This document shows positions 42,199 to 52,800 of a stretch of DNA of 64,000 bases, piece after piece; position 1 is the first letter of the stretch; the number at the start of each line of letters is the position of its first letter. The translations under genes were made by a program, and so were the position numbers. Below the pieces are notes generated by a model. That model was not told the DNA's origin and did not search any database. It saw only the letters and a program-made list of their open reading frames with translations. The DNA is from Clostridiales bacterium (GTDB lineage Bacteria; Bacillota; Clostridia; Christensenellales; Aristaeellaceae). The stretch is taken from positions 24,262 through 88,261 of the forward strand of contig SVHC01000008.1 in the NCBI GenBank assembly GCA_015056055.1, read 5' to 3'.

Positions 42199-43138
42199 TC
42201 AGAAACGCTATGTAGGCGGAATAAACAGCCAGCAAAAGAACTCCCTGCAGACGGCAGAAGCGCTGCTTCAAAAGTGTCGGAACAACGGCAATCAGTGTAA
42301 GAATCATGCCGAAAGGAATGTCAATAAAGGCATTTTGACTGCTCAGCGGCAGATTTTCTCCTGCAATCAGGCAGCACAGCGGCAATATCAGCGTGAGATC
42401 AATGATGTTTGCGCCGATGATGTTGCCGATGGATAGTGACTCTTCTCCGCGCCGGAGCGCGGCAATCAGCGTTACAAACTCCGGCAGAGAAGTGCCGACG
42501 GCAATGAGTGTTGCACCGATTACGCCGTCCGGGACCCCGGCGAGAGATGCAAGCGCGCTGCCTTTATCCACCAGCAGCTGTGCGCCGATTGCGATGCCTG
42601 CCGCGCCGCCTGCAAACTGAAATATGCGAAACAGAATCTCGCTTTTTTTTACAGAATGGGATTCATGGGCGTCCGCTGCCGGAAGGCTGCGGGCGCTTGT
42701 TGTAATTTGATACAGGAACAGGCCCAGAACCGCCAGTAAGAGCACGCTTTGAAACGGGGAAAGAGACGCGTTTCGCGTTGTGGAAAACAGCAGTGCGGAG
42801 GAAAGCATCAGCAAAAGCCCCTTGGGCGCAAAATCCTGCAGCGAAACGGACGGGGCAGAAGCAATTATGGAAATGGCGAGAATCAGTCCGACATTTGCCG
42901 TTGCGGAACCTACGGCGTTTCCGGCGGACATATCGATTTTTCCCTGCACGGCAGCAAACAGCGAAACCAGCATTTCCGGCAGCGTGGTTGCAAGGCTCAC
43001 AAGCGTTGCGCCGATAACCATCCGGGGAATGCCTGTCCTTTCGGCAATCCAGACGGAGGCGTCCACAAAGGCGTCTCCGCCTTTTATAATCAGCAGGATA
43101 CCTGCCGCAAACAGAACGAATACCCAGATGACAGACAT
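42191..43138 (-). CDS. Calcium/sodium antiporter (CaCA, YrbG-like)
   Basis: A 315-residue protein with ten or so membrane segments in two inverted halves, each with an alpha-repeat: 'SLATTLPEMLVS...AVGSATANVGLI' in the first and 'VGTSLPEFVT...IIGANIIDLTLIL' in the second. The Glu of each repeat (TLPE, SLPE) is the ion-binding residue known for NCX-type exchangers. It probably exports Ca2+ in exchange for Na+. ATG 43138 follows AAGGAGGAG; the ORF's earlier start at 43180 is not supported. It shares its 3' end with the M15 gene. Confidence 0.93.
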   Translation of the reverse strand: MSVIWVFVLFAAGILLIIKGGDAFVDASVWIAERTGIPRMVIGATLVSLATTLPEMLVSLFAAVQGKIDMSAGNAVGSATANVGLILAISIIASAPSVSLQDFAPKGLLLMLSSALLFSTTRNASLSPFQSVLLLAVLGLFLYQITTSARSLPAADAHESHSVKKSEILFRIFQFAGGAAGIAIGAQLLVDKGSALASLAGVPDGVIGATLIAVGTSLPEFVTLIAALRRGEESLSIGNIIGANIIDLTLILPLCCLIAGENLPLSSQNAFIDIPFGMILTLIAVVPTLLKQRFCRLQGVLLLAVYSAYIAFLII

Positions 43139-43224
43139 AGGCTCCTCCTTATAAAGGGCGTTGAAAAGGGTTCGTCCCATAATATACGCAAATGCTGCCG
43201 GAAATTCCGATTGCGCGCAAACAA

Positions 43225-43276
43225 AAAAGCGCGAAGCCGGCAGAACGCAGATTGCGTTTGCAGCAGCTTCGCGCTA
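43225..43276 (-). terminator. Terminator after the zinc-ribbon/peptidoglycan-binding gene
   Basis: AGCGCGAAGC pairs with GCTTCGCGCT around an inner GCAAACGCA/TGCGTTTGC stem; TTTTTTG follows on the minus strand. Confidence 0.82.
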
Positions 43277-43288
43277 TAAAGCGATGGA

Positions 43289-44917
43289 TTATGCGGCGGG
43301 TGCGGCAGTGGGAGTGGCGGCAGGAGTCTTTCTGGGAGCATCTTCCGAGAAGAGCAGCGCCTGCAGTTCGGGGGAAGCAATACCGTCAACATCAAATCCG
43401 GCTTCCTGCTGGAAGAACTTGACAGCGGTCTGCGTCTTGGAACCGAACTTACCGTCCGCGGTATCATTCAGCCAGCCAAGCTCGATCAGACGTTCCTGCA
43501 GCGCCTTGACGGCATCGGAGGACATATCCTTTGCGAGCGAGGTGTACTGGGAAAGGTCAGGTTTGGGCTCTTCAGTGATGATGGGCTCAACCGGTTCGGT
43601 ATTGACGTTGACCTTCTGGCTGTTGATGATGTTGTTCAGAACAGAGGGCGTCGTTGCCCCCTTCAGGGCGGCGATACCGTTCTGGACAATGGTCCAGTTG
43701 TTCTGGGAAGTCTGGTTGATCTGATTCTTTTCCTCGGCGGTTGCATTTGCGAGCTTTGCGGCGTTCATACCGTCAACCGATAGGGCACTGCCGATATTTT
43801 CGCAGATGTGCAGCATTGCATTGATGAAAAGCTGATCATTTTCGCGTGCCGGGTCGGGCAGCATTGCCTTGATTTCGGCGGTCTTTTCATCGACTTTGTT
43901 GACGAAGGAAAGTGCATCGCTCTGGTACAGGGCGATCATTTCCACTTTATAGGTATCTTCCGTCAATGTGGTGAGGTACGTGGTGCCGTCCTCAAAGAGG
44001 GTACGGGAAACGCCTTCAATGGGAGAGGTGTTTCGCTGGCTGACAACGTAGTCAATCCACAGATAGCCGCCCACGAACACTGCAATCAGCACGATAACAA
44101 CGGCAGCGTACTTGGCGATAGAGGCATAATTCAGGGAAGGCATGCGGAAAGCACGGCCGTCATCCTCAAATTCAAAGCCTTCACTGTTATCGTCGTCCAA
44201 AGTGTCGTCGTCATCAGAGACGGTTTCACTGTGCGGCTCGTTGTAAACGCCGGAATTCGCGAGGTTCTCGTCATCCGCATCCTCGTCATCTTCATCCTCG
44301 GAGAAAAGCGGACGGGTATCCTTGTTGCGGCCGAAGGGAAGCTTGGCAGTCAGGTTGCTGCGCTTGGTGCGCTCATTTCGTACCGGCAGGGGTTCCTCGC
44401 CGTTTATGATGCGCTGCGCCATTTCACTGATTTCGGGTTCTTCCTCAACGACAACGGGCTCCACATGGATATCGGAAATATCAATATCCAGTGCGTCGTC
44501 TTCGGCTTCTTCCTCTGCCTTGGGTGCTTCTTCGGCAGAAGTCTGCGCGGCAGATGCATCGCCAAAGATGGATTCTACGCCGCCTTCATCGCTCTGGGAT
44601 TCAGCTTCCTGTGCATTTTCGGCGGCTTCGCTTTCGGGAGCAGCTTCTTCGGCGACGGCTTCTTCTTCAAGGACAGGCCTGTAGGTTGTGCGGCTGAGAA
44701 CATCGCCCTCATCTTCCTGCGCATCCGGACTCATGTAGGTGGTTCGGGTGTAGGGAAGGAACTGCGCGGCGATTTTGGAAGTTTCGCCGGGAGCGATTAC
44801 CGGCTGAGCTGCCGTGTACGGGTGACCGGGAAAACGATTCTCGCCCACCGGTGCACCGCAAAACGGGCAGGAAGTGGAATCGGCTTTCAGGGTTTTACCG
44901 CAATTTGCGCAAAACAT
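43289..44917 (-). CDS. Zinc-ribbon membrane protein with C-terminal peptidoglycan-binding domain
   Basis: A 542-residue protein. The N-terminal zinc ribbon has C3-x2-C6 and C17-x2-C20. A long acidic, Ala/Glu-rich cytoplasmic region (about 60-260) leads to one membrane segment (271-291). An extracytoplasmic helical region follows, and a PG_binding_1-like domain ('SSDAVKALQERLIELGWLNDTADGKFGSKTQTAVKFFQ', about 465-515) ends in a short Pro/Ala/Thr tail. The layout suggests a cytoplasmic sensor or scaffold tethered to the wall. AAGGAGGATG precedes the ATG. No signalling partner is seen nearby. Confidence 0.82.
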   Translation of the reverse strand: MFCANCGKTLKADSTSCPFCGAPVGENRFPGHPYTAAQPVIAPGETSKIAAQFLPYTRTTYMSPDAQEDEGDVLSRTTYRPVLEEEAVAEEAAPESEAAENAQEAESQSDEGGVESIFGDASAAQTSAEEAPKAEEEAEDDALDIDISDIHVEPVVVEEEPEISEMAQRIINGEEPLPVRNERTKRSNLTAKLPFGRNKDTRPLFSEDEDDEDADDENLANSGVYNEPHSETVSDDDDTLDDDNSEGFEFEDDGRAFRMPSLNYASIAKYAAVVIVLIAVFVGGYLWIDYVVSQRNTSPIEGVSRTLFEDGTTYLTTLTEDTYKVEMIALYQSDALSFVNKVDEKTAEIKAMLPDPARENDQLFINAMLHICENIGSALSVDGMNAAKLANATAEEKNQINQTSQNNWTIVQNGIAALKGATTPSVLNNIINSQKVNVNTEPVEPIITEEPKPDLSQYTSLAKDMSSDAVKALQERLIELGWLNDTADGKFGSKTQTAVKFFQQEAGFDVDGIASPELQALLFSEDAPRKTPAATPTAAPAA

Positions 44918-44987
44918 GTTTCATCCTCCTTTTCGAACGGGGCGGTTTAGCGCTTGGCGTTCAAAGGGTTGACTGTGCGCCCGCTTG

Positions 44988-45560
44988 TTATGCGGGGGGA
45001 TTGCACACCGGACAGGCGGTCAGCTCGCGCTGATGTGCCTGTTCAATGGTCAGCGCAAGTGTAAGGGGATTCCCGTCGCACAATGCGCCTGTGTGATAAT
45101 ATTCATCGCCGTCCGTGGTGTATACGACAGATGAAAAGTAACTGTTGTTTTGACCGGTGGTCTGAGAAAGCCGGTCAAAATCCGCCTGCACCGCATTGCC
45201 TTTTGAATAGGTAAACGAGGTGGGCAGATTGGGCGAAGGCGTAACGGTCTGCATGCCGCCTTCGGGCATGAGCGGAATCAGCATTGCCATCAGTATCAGA
45301 GTTGACACTGCGGTAAGCAGTATGCGCCCTCGCGTAAGAAATATCTTTTTGCGCCACAACAGCGCGATGCCGACGGGCGGAAGTATGATCAGAAGCAGGA
45401 ATGCCGTCAGAGCACGGGTGGAAAAGAAGCGCTCCTTTTCACTTTCAAGCACTACGCGCGAATAGCGCGAGGAGTGTGCATTTTTGCCGCCGGAGAGCAT
45501 ATCGCCCATGGCCTTTGCATCCTTGCGGGATACGCCACTTCGATTAAAAGGATTTGCCAT
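44988..45560 (-). CDS. Membrane protein of unknown function
   Basis: A 190-residue protein with a basic, polar N-terminus (about 45 residues), two closely spaced membrane segments (about 50-68 and 78-96) and an extracytoplasmic C-terminal region. The C-terminus 'HTGALCDGNPLTLALTIEQAHQRELTACPVCNPPA' has two Cys positions that could form a metal or disulfide site. It ends 70 bases before the zinc-ribbon gene on the same strand, so the two may be cotranscribed. Function is unknown. Confidence 0.72.
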   Translation of the reverse strand: MANPFNRSGVSRKDAKAMGDMLSGGKNAHSSRYSRVVLESEKERFFSTRALTAFLLLIILPPVGIALLWRKKIFLTRGRILLTAVSTLILMAMLIPLMPEGGMQTVTPSPNLPTSFTYSKGNAVQADFDRLSQTTGQNNSYFSSVVYTTDGDEYYHTGALCDGNPLTLALTIEQAHQRELTACPVCNPPA

Positions 45561-45704
45561 GCAAACTATCCTTCCGCATACTGTAAATTACATTATACCA
45601 AAACTTTTTGGGGATTACAAGGAAAAATCTCCCATTCCGTGCAAGAAATGCTGCGGAGTGGGAAGCAGACGGATTTTATTCCGTCTGCTTTCGGCTTTGG
45701 GGAA

Positions 45705-45953
45705 TTACTTCTGCTGTTCCTGCATTGCAATCAGTGCAAGTGCAAGCTGATCGGGGCAGCTCGTACCGCCGCGGCACTCGATGCCCTTCAGACGACGGAT
45801 TGCTTCTTCCACAGCCATACCTTCCACCAGACGTGCAACGCCCTGGGTGTTGCCGGTGCAGCCGCCGTCAAAAACAACGCGGCGGATGATGCCGTTTTCA
45901 GCGTCGATGTGGATCATGCGGGAGCAGGTGCCGGAAGTTTTGAAATCGAACAT
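45705..45953 (-). CDS. TSCPD domain protein (TIGR03905 family)
   Basis: An 82-residue protein with 'TSGTCSRMIHIDAENGIIRRVVF', 'GGCTGNTQGVARLVEG' and the eponymous 'GGTSCPDQLALAL'. This small family is conserved in Clostridia and related to the C-terminal domain of B12-dependent ribonucleotide reductases, where the Cys residues may bind metal. Its role as a separate protein is not established. GGAGGAA lies at a normal distance upstream and a consensus promoter is present. Confidence 0.9.
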   Translation of the reverse strand: MFDFKTSGTCSRMIHIDAENGIIRRVVFDGGCTGNTQGVARLVEGMAVEEAIRRLKGIECRGGTSCPDQLALALIAMQEQQK

Positions 45954-45991
45954 TGGTGTATATTCCTCCAGTTTTATGTGTATACGGAGAA

Positions 45992-46020
45992 ATTATATAG
46001 CCATGAACACGAACTGTCAA
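45992..46020 (-). promoter_or_regulatory. Consensus promoter for the TSCPD gene
   Basis: On the minus strand perfect TTGACA (46020-46015) and TATAAT (45997-45992), spacing 17. Confidence 0.85.
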
Positions 46021-46110
46021 CAGTCCTTTGTTTTCATTTGCATAAATGTTTGTGTCATTTGCATAGGTTTATGCATTTGTGTGCCCGAAAGGCGTGGCAT
46101 GAGGCGGGAT

Positions 46111-48534
46111 TTATGCATTTTTGAAAGTAAGGGAGTAGCTTTCGCCTGCTTTGGTTTCGAAGGTGGTTTCACCGCTTTCAAGGATGGTTCCTTCGGGCAG
46201 AATCAGGCGAACCGGATTTCCGCAAAGAGAGGTGACGACTGCCTTTGTAAGCACGCCGTTCTCCCAGAAAATATCCGCCGTAAATCCGCCGCGCAGAGTA
46301 AGACCGGTGAGGCTTCCGGTGGGAAGTGCAGAGGGGAGCGCAGGAAGCAGACGGATTGCACCGTCCAGATCCTGACAGAAAAGCTCTGTAAGCGCGGGAA
46401 TCAGGCCGATGTGCGCATCAATCTGGAAAAGTTTTTCCCCGCCAAACCACTGTGCGCCGCCGCGTCCGCGGAAGTCGGTGTGCGTCATCATCATATTGGG
46501 CAGCGTATGGATGTTGAAGGCCGGATAAAATTTGCCGTAGGCTTCGTCGCCGCGTCCAAGACGGGCAAGGATGTGTGCATCCCATGCGTATGAGAAGGCG
46601 GTGGAGTCCGCATTGCCAGCGGCAAAGCGCTTGTCGAGCAGTTTTTCCAGCGCATCGGTAAGAGCAGGCTGGCTTTTGCGGGTGATCGAAGTGCCGGGGC
46701 AGAAACCGACAAAGGGGGAACGATGCCTGTGACCGGGCTCGGATTCTTTGTGCGGCAGAGCCCATTCCAGCGCCGCGCCGTCTTCACCGATTCCGGGCTT
46801 GCGGAGGCTGGCGGCAAGGCTGGCGTACTTTGCCTGATCTTCTGCGTTTCCGAGAATTTCTGCGCCCTTTGCAAGATCCAGGAACAGCTCATACGCCAGT
46901 TCCAGATCGCAGGATGCGGCGGAGGCAATCCAGATATACTGCCCGTCCACGAGATGGCGCATTTCGGGAGATGCGCCGAAGGGGAAGGTAAGGGTACCGT
47001 CCTCGCAGGAAACAAGCATGGATTCGTAGAAATCGGCGATTTCGATAAGCGTGGGATACATGCGCGCGAGAAGGTTTTTATCCTGCGTATATTCGTAATA
47101 GAACCAGAGGATCGTGCCCAGCCATGCAGTGGAACCAAGGAAGCCATACCCCAGCATATCGGTGGAACCAATGATCCACGGATCGCAGCAACCGTCAAAG
47201 GCTGCGCCGCGAGCGCCGTACATATCGTTTGCCGCATGGCGACCGTCAGGCAGCAGGCGTTCCACCCATTCAAGGAAGGGCTGGAACCACTCTTTCAGTC
47301 CGGCTGCGCCCAGACCCCAGTAGCACATCTCAATATTCAGATCCAGATGATAGTCGCTGTCCCACAGCGGGCGAATGTCGCGGTTCCAGATGCCCTGCAG
47401 ATTGATGGGCGCTTTCAGGGAAGCATCCTTTTTCGGCATGCCGGAAGAAATGGCGAAATAGCGCGCAGCGTTAAAGGCAGTTTCCAAAAGGAAGGGATCG
47501 CATTTTCCGCTTTCGCAGCAGGCGTCGATGCGTTCGGATGTAGGCATAACAACATCGGAAGAGGCAATGTTCAGGCGCGTGCGGTTATATACGGAAGAAA
47601 AATGTTCGCGGTGCGCCTTGGCAATAGCGGGCAGACGGTGATAATCGCTGATGGGAGAAAGCGTTTCAAGGCAGAGTGCAGCGGGATCGGCGGTTTCGCG
47701 GTCGTCTGCAATGCTTACGATAAACCAGACCTCGTCGCAGGTGTTGAAGCGGATGGCCTGTCCGCGGTCGGGATTGTTGCCCGTATCGCGGGTAAAGCCC
47801 CAATCAAGACCGTAGGATTTGGGTTCGGTGACGGGTTCTTCGTCGTAGGTCTTCTTGGCAATGCCGAGCTTTCCGTTGCGGTGCAGAACGCGCAGCGCTC
47901 CGGCAAAACGCTTGCCCTCCTCAAAAACGCCGGAAAGGGAAATTTCGCCGAAGCGGACTTCGGAAGTGATTTCGCATTCGTCATCGGGCATGCGGGAAAT
48001 GGAAACAGTGCCCGAGAGCGCGGAGGGAGCGGATGCCGAAAGATGCATCACGAAAACGCCTGCCTCATGGGCGCAGAAGCTTTCCTGACAATAGCGGATG
48101 CCGTTCACCGTGAACTGCGCAAAGGCAACGCCGTGTTCCATATCCAGCCCGCGGCGGTAATCGGACACATCCTCCGGCGCAAAGTTCATCTGCACATACA
48201 TATCGAATGCCGGAACAAACGGGTTGACATAGATGGGTTTTCCGGATTCCGGCATGGTTTTCATCAGAAGATTGTGCGCATCAAGATATTTGCCCTCAAG
48301 GCAGAGCTTTTTGATTGCATCAATATCGTTTTTGGTGCCGTATTCGGGGTGCGGAAATGCCTTGCGCCACAGAAGGTCGTGGTTAAAGGATACCTGTGCG
48401 CATTTGGCATCGCCGTATACCATGGCACCGATTCGACCGTCGCCCAGAGGATATGCTTCCGCCCAGCTGGGTGCGGGGATATTTTCACAGAGAAAGGAGG
48501 AAGAAGCGGTGTTCCATACGGAAATTTTGTTCAT
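46111..48534 (-). CDS. Glycoside hydrolase family 95-like (alpha-L-fucosidase/galactosidase type)
   Basis: An 807-residue protein following GH95 layout: an N-terminal beta domain with 'WAEAYPLGDGRIGAMVYG', a helical barrel with 'LQGIWNRDIRPLWDSDYHLDLNIEMCYW', and the late 'FQIDAHIGLIPALTELF' region, ending in a C-terminal beta domain. GH95 enzymes remove terminal alpha-1,2-fucose (or L-galactose/galactose) from glycans by inversion. No signal peptide is present, so it acts inside the cell on imported oligosaccharides. AAGGAA precedes the ATG. It is divergent from galM, which suits fucosylated host-glycan or plant-glycan use. Confidence 0.88.
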   Translation of the reverse strand: MNKISVWNTASSSFLCENIPAPSWAEAYPLGDGRIGAMVYGDAKCAQVSFNHDLLWRKAFPHPEYGTKNDIDAIKKLCLEGKYLDAHNLLMKTMPESGKPIYVNPFVPAFDMYVQMNFAPEDVSDYRRGLDMEHGVAFAQFTVNGIRYCQESFCAHEAGVFVMHLSASAPSALSGTVSISRMPDDECEITSEVRFGEISLSGVFEEGKRFAGALRVLHRNGKLGIAKKTYDEEPVTEPKSYGLDWGFTRDTGNNPDRGQAIRFNTCDEVWFIVSIADDRETADPAALCLETLSPISDYHRLPAIAKAHREHFSSVYNRTRLNIASSDVVMPTSERIDACCESGKCDPFLLETAFNAARYFAISSGMPKKDASLKAPINLQGIWNRDIRPLWDSDYHLDLNIEMCYWGLGAAGLKEWFQPFLEWVERLLPDGRHAANDMYGARGAAFDGCCDPWIIGSTDMLGYGFLGSTAWLGTILWFYYEYTQDKNLLARMYPTLIEIADFYESMLVSCEDGTLTFPFGASPEMRHLVDGQYIWIASAASCDLELAYELFLDLAKGAEILGNAEDQAKYASLAASLRKPGIGEDGAALEWALPHKESEPGHRHRSPFVGFCPGTSITRKSQPALTDALEKLLDKRFAAGNADSTAFSYAWDAHILARLGRGDEAYGKFYPAFNIHTLPNMMMTHTDFRGRGGAQWFGGEKLFQIDAHIGLIPALTELFCQDLDGAIRLLPALPSALPTGSLTGLTLRGGFTADIFWENGVLTKAVVTSLCGNPVRLILPEGTILESGETTFETKAGESYSLTFKNA

Positions 48535-48601
48535 AAAATATGCTTCCTTTCAATAGCGATAAAGCTGCTTTGTGCCGATATGCGTTTTTTACAATAATTA
48601 A

Positions 48602-48630
48602 ATTGTACCAGATACAACTACCTCTGTCAA
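48602..48630 (-). promoter_or_regulatory. Promoter for the GH95 gene
   Basis: On the minus strand TTGACA (48630-48625) and TACAAT (48607-48602), spacing 17. Confidence 0.8.
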
Positions 48631-48650
48631 ATGTGTTTAACAAACTGCTC

Positions 48651-48679
48651 TTGAAAAATCGCCGGATTTCGTGTATGAT
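48651..48679 (+). promoter_or_regulatory. Promoter for galM
   Basis: TTGAAA at 48651-48656 and TATGAT at 48674-48679, spacing 17. The two divergent promoters are 21 bases apart, so a shared regulator site is possible. Confidence 0.7.
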
Positions 48680-48716
48680 AGGCATACAGATTTATTTATA
48701 CTATGGAGGGATTTCC

Positions 48717-49772
48717 ATGTCCATTCAGAAGAATTTGTTTGATACTCTGCCGTGCGGTAAGCAGGTAGAACGCTATACTATGACCAATGCTTCCGGCGCG
48801 AGCGTTTCCATTTTGAATTACGGCGGAATTATCCAGTCCATTATCGTTCCCAATGCCGCAGGCGAAATGGCGGACGTTACTCTGGGCTACCCCGCAATCA
48901 AGGGCTATATTGAAAATCCCGGCTATATCGGCGCTCTGATCGGCCGCGTCGGCAACCGCATCGCCGATGGACGCTTTACCCTGAACGGCATCGAATACCA
49001 GCTGGCAAAGAATGAAAACGGCGTTACCCACCTGCATGGCGGCGCTGTCGGTTTCGATAAGAAAATCTGGGACGTAACTCCCGTTGAGGGCATCAAGGCT
49101 GACCACCTGATCCTGAAGTATGTCAGCGCAGACGGCGAGGAGAATTATCCCGGCGAGCTGACCGTCATGGTTACCTACTCTTTCGATGACGATTGTGCTC
49201 TTTCCATCCGTTACGAAGCGGTTTCTACCAAGGATACCCCCGTCAGCCTCACCAACCATGCATATTTCAACCTGGCAGGCGAAGGCAGCGGCAGCATCAT
49301 CGATCACAAGATCCAGATCGCAGCGGACTGCTTCACCGTCGTGGACAGCAAGTGCATCCCCACTGGCGAAAGCCGCCCTGTCGACGGTACTCCGTTTGAC
49401 CTGCGCGCACTGCGCCGCATCGGCGACGATATCGATGCCAATGACGAGCAGATCGGCTTCGGCGCAGGCTACGACCACAACTTCGTTCTCAACGGCGAAG
49501 GAATGCGCAACTGCGTAGTTCTGCACGCAGCAGGCCGCGTGATGACCGTTTCCACCGACATGCCCTGCATCCAGTTCTATGCCGGCAATATGCTTGCAAC
49601 CGAAGAAGTAGGCAAGTGCGGCCGTCCCTATGGCAAGCGCGAAGGTCTGTGCCTTGAAACTCAGTACACCCCGGATGCAATCAACCATCCGGAATTCGGC
49701 TGCGCAGTTCTGGCTGCCGGCAAGAAGTACGAGTTCACCACGGTTTACAAGTTCAACACCTGCGAAGAATAA
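48717..49772 (+). CDS. galM: Aldose 1-epimerase (galactose mutarotase)
   Basis: A 351-residue protein with the full GalM pattern: 'NYGGIIQSIIVPNAAGEMADVTLGY', the substrate-binding 'IGRVGNRIADGRF', 'LTNHAYFNLAG' (catalytic His), 'YDHNFVLN', and the catalytic Glu in 'LETQYTPDAINH'. It interconverts the anomers of galactose and other hexoses. Start ATG 48717 follows GGAGGG; the longer ORF has no site. Strong codon bias suggests good expression. It is divergent from the GH95 gene. Confidence 0.95.
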   Translation: MSIQKNLFDTLPCGKQVERYTMTNASGASVSILNYGGIIQSIIVPNAAGEMADVTLGYPAIKGYIENPGYIGALIGRVGNRIADGRFTLNGIEYQLAKNENGVTHLHGGAVGFDKKIWDVTPVEGIKADHLILKYVSADGEENYPGELTVMVTYSFDDDCALSIRYEAVSTKDTPVSLTNHAYFNLAGEGSGSIIDHKIQIAADCFTVVDSKCIPTGESRPVDGTPFDLRALRRIGDDIDANDEQIGFGAGYDHNFVLNGEGMRNCVVLHAAGRVMTVSTDMPCIQFYAGNMLATEEVGKCGRPYGKREGLCLETQYTPDAINHPEFGCAVLAAGKKYEFTTVYKFNTCEE

Positions 49773-49878
49773 TACCGGTTTATACCTTGCGGCATGATGT
49801 AACTTTTTACGGGCAGCGCCCGTCAAATACACGGTTATGTCATAAATACAGCAATACATGCGAAGGAGGGAAACGCAC

Positions 49879-52800
49879 ATGCCAAAGTCCGGCAAGCCGC
49901 AAAACAGCGGCTTAATGAAGGTGGTTATGGCTGTTGCCATGGTGGCTGTGCTGCTGCTCGCCTATTTCGCCCAGTTTGTCTGGTTCCCGAGCGGAGTGAG
50001 CGTAACAACGCCCGACAACGAATTCGGCCAGAGCGTCGCGGCCATTGCAGCGACGAGCGAAGTAAAGATCAACGAGATTATGAGTGCGAATTCATCCGCA
50101 TTTTCGGATGAGCGCGGCGAATACGGCGACTATGTGGAATTGGTCAATTCCGGTTCCGCACCGGTGAATCTGCACGGTCTGATTCTGACGGACAAGCTGA
50201 ATTCCAAGGTGCAGTTTGTATTCCCCGAACATGTGCTGGGCGCGGGCGAAACGGTGCTCGTGTTCTGCGATGACGGGAACGCCAATGCCTACGGCAGCGT
50301 ATACCATGCGCCCTTCAAAATCTCGTCTTCCGGCGACACGGTTATGCTCTGCAACGATGCGGGCACGGTAATTGAAAGCGTGACGGTTCCTGCGCTGGAT
50401 TCGAACTGCGTATATATGCGCAATTCTTCCGATGAATGGGTAATCTCCGCGGAATACACGCCCGGCATGGCAAACACGCACATCAATTATACTTCGCTGA
50501 TTTCGAACCGCGAATTTGTGGCAAGTGATATCGAAATCACCGAAATTATGGCGGATTGTGCGACTTACGCGCCGACCGTTTCCGGTCTCGTTTACGACTA
50601 CATTGAGATTCACAACAGGGGATCTCAGGCTGTCAACCTCAAAGGATATTGCCTCTCCGATTCCGAGGCGGAGCCCACAAAGTGGCGCTTCCCGGATGTA
50701 ACGATTCAGCCGGGTGAGTACCTCATTGTTTATGCCTCCGGGCTGGAAAACCAGACGGGTTCGGAACTGCATGCGGGCTTCAAGCTCAGCGCGGAACGCG
50801 AACAGGTCGTTCTGGCAGACGGATACGGCAGACTGATTGAGATTGTCGATTTCGAAAATTTAAAGGCTGATCAGGCGTATTCAAAGATTCTGAATACCGG
50901 AGAATGGACCATTAACGTTTCTCCTACGCCGGGTCACGAAAACACATCTGCTAGCGCCGCGCTGATCGAAGGTCAGTTTGCGGCGCAAAATTCAATCGGG
51001 ATTTATATCAACGAATTTGCGGCTACCACAACAGAGCAGGAGTACGACTGGGCAGAGATTTTCAATTCGACTGCGCAGACGGTGGACATCTCCGGCTGGG
51101 GCTTTTCGGATGATCCGTCCCACCCGCGCAAGTGGCAGTTTCCGGCGGGCACAACAATCGGCCCCAATTCGTATCTGGGCGTATTCTGTTCCGGGATGGA
51201 TACCTACTCCGCCGGAACGTATCACACGAATTTTTCCATTTCGGCTACAGGCGGAGAAACGCTCGTTCTCTCCTCTCCCGAAGGGCAAATTTACAGCCGC
51301 ATGCCGGTACTGCAGCAGTACACGGACATGTCCTACGGTCGCATGTACCAGCAGGACGGCTACTTCTATTTCACCACTCCCACGCCGCGCGCGGCAAATT
51401 CCATGACGGGGTACCGCGACCGCGCAGCTTCCCCGGTGATGAGTGTTGAGGGTGGCCTGTACCGCACGGGCGACAGCTTCACCGTGACGATTTCTTCGCC
51501 GGACGGCGGCAGGATTTACTACACAACAGACTGCTCGGACCCGGATGAAAACTCCATTGTCTACACCGGGCCGATCACGGTTTCCGGCACGACGATTCTG
51601 CGTGCGGTAACGGTGAAAAACGGTTCGCTCAATTCGCTTCCGGCAACGGAAAGCTATCTGTTTGATCTGAACCATTCGCTGCAGATCGTTTCCCTGGTAT
51701 CGGATCCGGACAACCTTTTCAGCGATGAAAAGGGCATCTACGTGAAGGGTCCGAACGCCACAAGCAAATATCCTTACGGAAGCCTCGGCAGCGGTGCAAA
51801 CTTCTGGATGGACTGGGAACGCGACGCGCACGTTGAACTCTTCGGCTTTGACGGAACCACCATTCTTTCACAGGGCTGCGGTATCAAGCTGCACGGTCAG
51901 TACAGCCGCGCGGAAGACCAGAAGGCATTCAAGGTCATTGCGCGCAGCCAGTACGGCAGCAACCGCTTTGAAGCGGAACTGTTCCCTGACAGGGATTATA
52001 CGGAATATCAGTCGTTCCTCCTGCGAGCCTCCGGTCAGGATATGGCAAAGTCCTTCATGCGCGACTCGATCATCACCTCCTTTGCCGAGGATCTGGACAA
52101 GGGCAACGTGATGTATCAGGATACCGCGCTGTGCGTTGTCTATCTGAACGGCGAATACTGGGGCTGCTACAATATGCGTGAGCGCATCAATGCTTTCTCC
52201 ATTGCACAGTGGGAAGGCTGGACCAGCAACCCCGAGGAGATCGACCTTGTAAAGGCCAATAAAAATGTGATGCAGGGCTCCAATGAAACGTATGAAGAAC
52301 TGCGCGCATGGATCGCCCAGAACGGTGTCGATACCGATGAAGAGCTTGCCTACGTGGCTGAGCGCATGGATATCGAAAATTATCTGGACTATATCATTCT
52401 GCAGATGTATTTTGCCAACACAGACCTTCTGAATGTGAAGAAGTACCGCTCCGTCAATGAGGACGGAAAGTGGCGCTGGATTCTGTTTGATACCGACGGC
52501 GGCATGACCTATATTGATCAGAATTCCGTTGGCAGAATGCTGGATCCCAAGGGTGCGGGTCGTGACAATCTGACCTACAACCGCATCCTGCGCGCACTTC
52601 TGAAAAACGAGAAGGTCCGCGATTACTTCCTCACCCGGTTTGGTGAACTGCTGGTGGAGTGGAGTGCGGAAAATGTGCTTGCCCGTATTGACGAGCGGTA
52701 TCTCGAACTGAAGGGCGAGATGGGGCAGCACTATTCCAAGTGGAAGAACAGTACTACCTGGGAAAAGGAAGTTCAGGCTCTGCGTGACTGGGCTATGAAG

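Noticed and set aside
46723-48597. Long plus-strand ORF (624 codons) opposite the GH95 gene
   Set aside because: Antisense shadow; the GH95 frame has clear family motifs.
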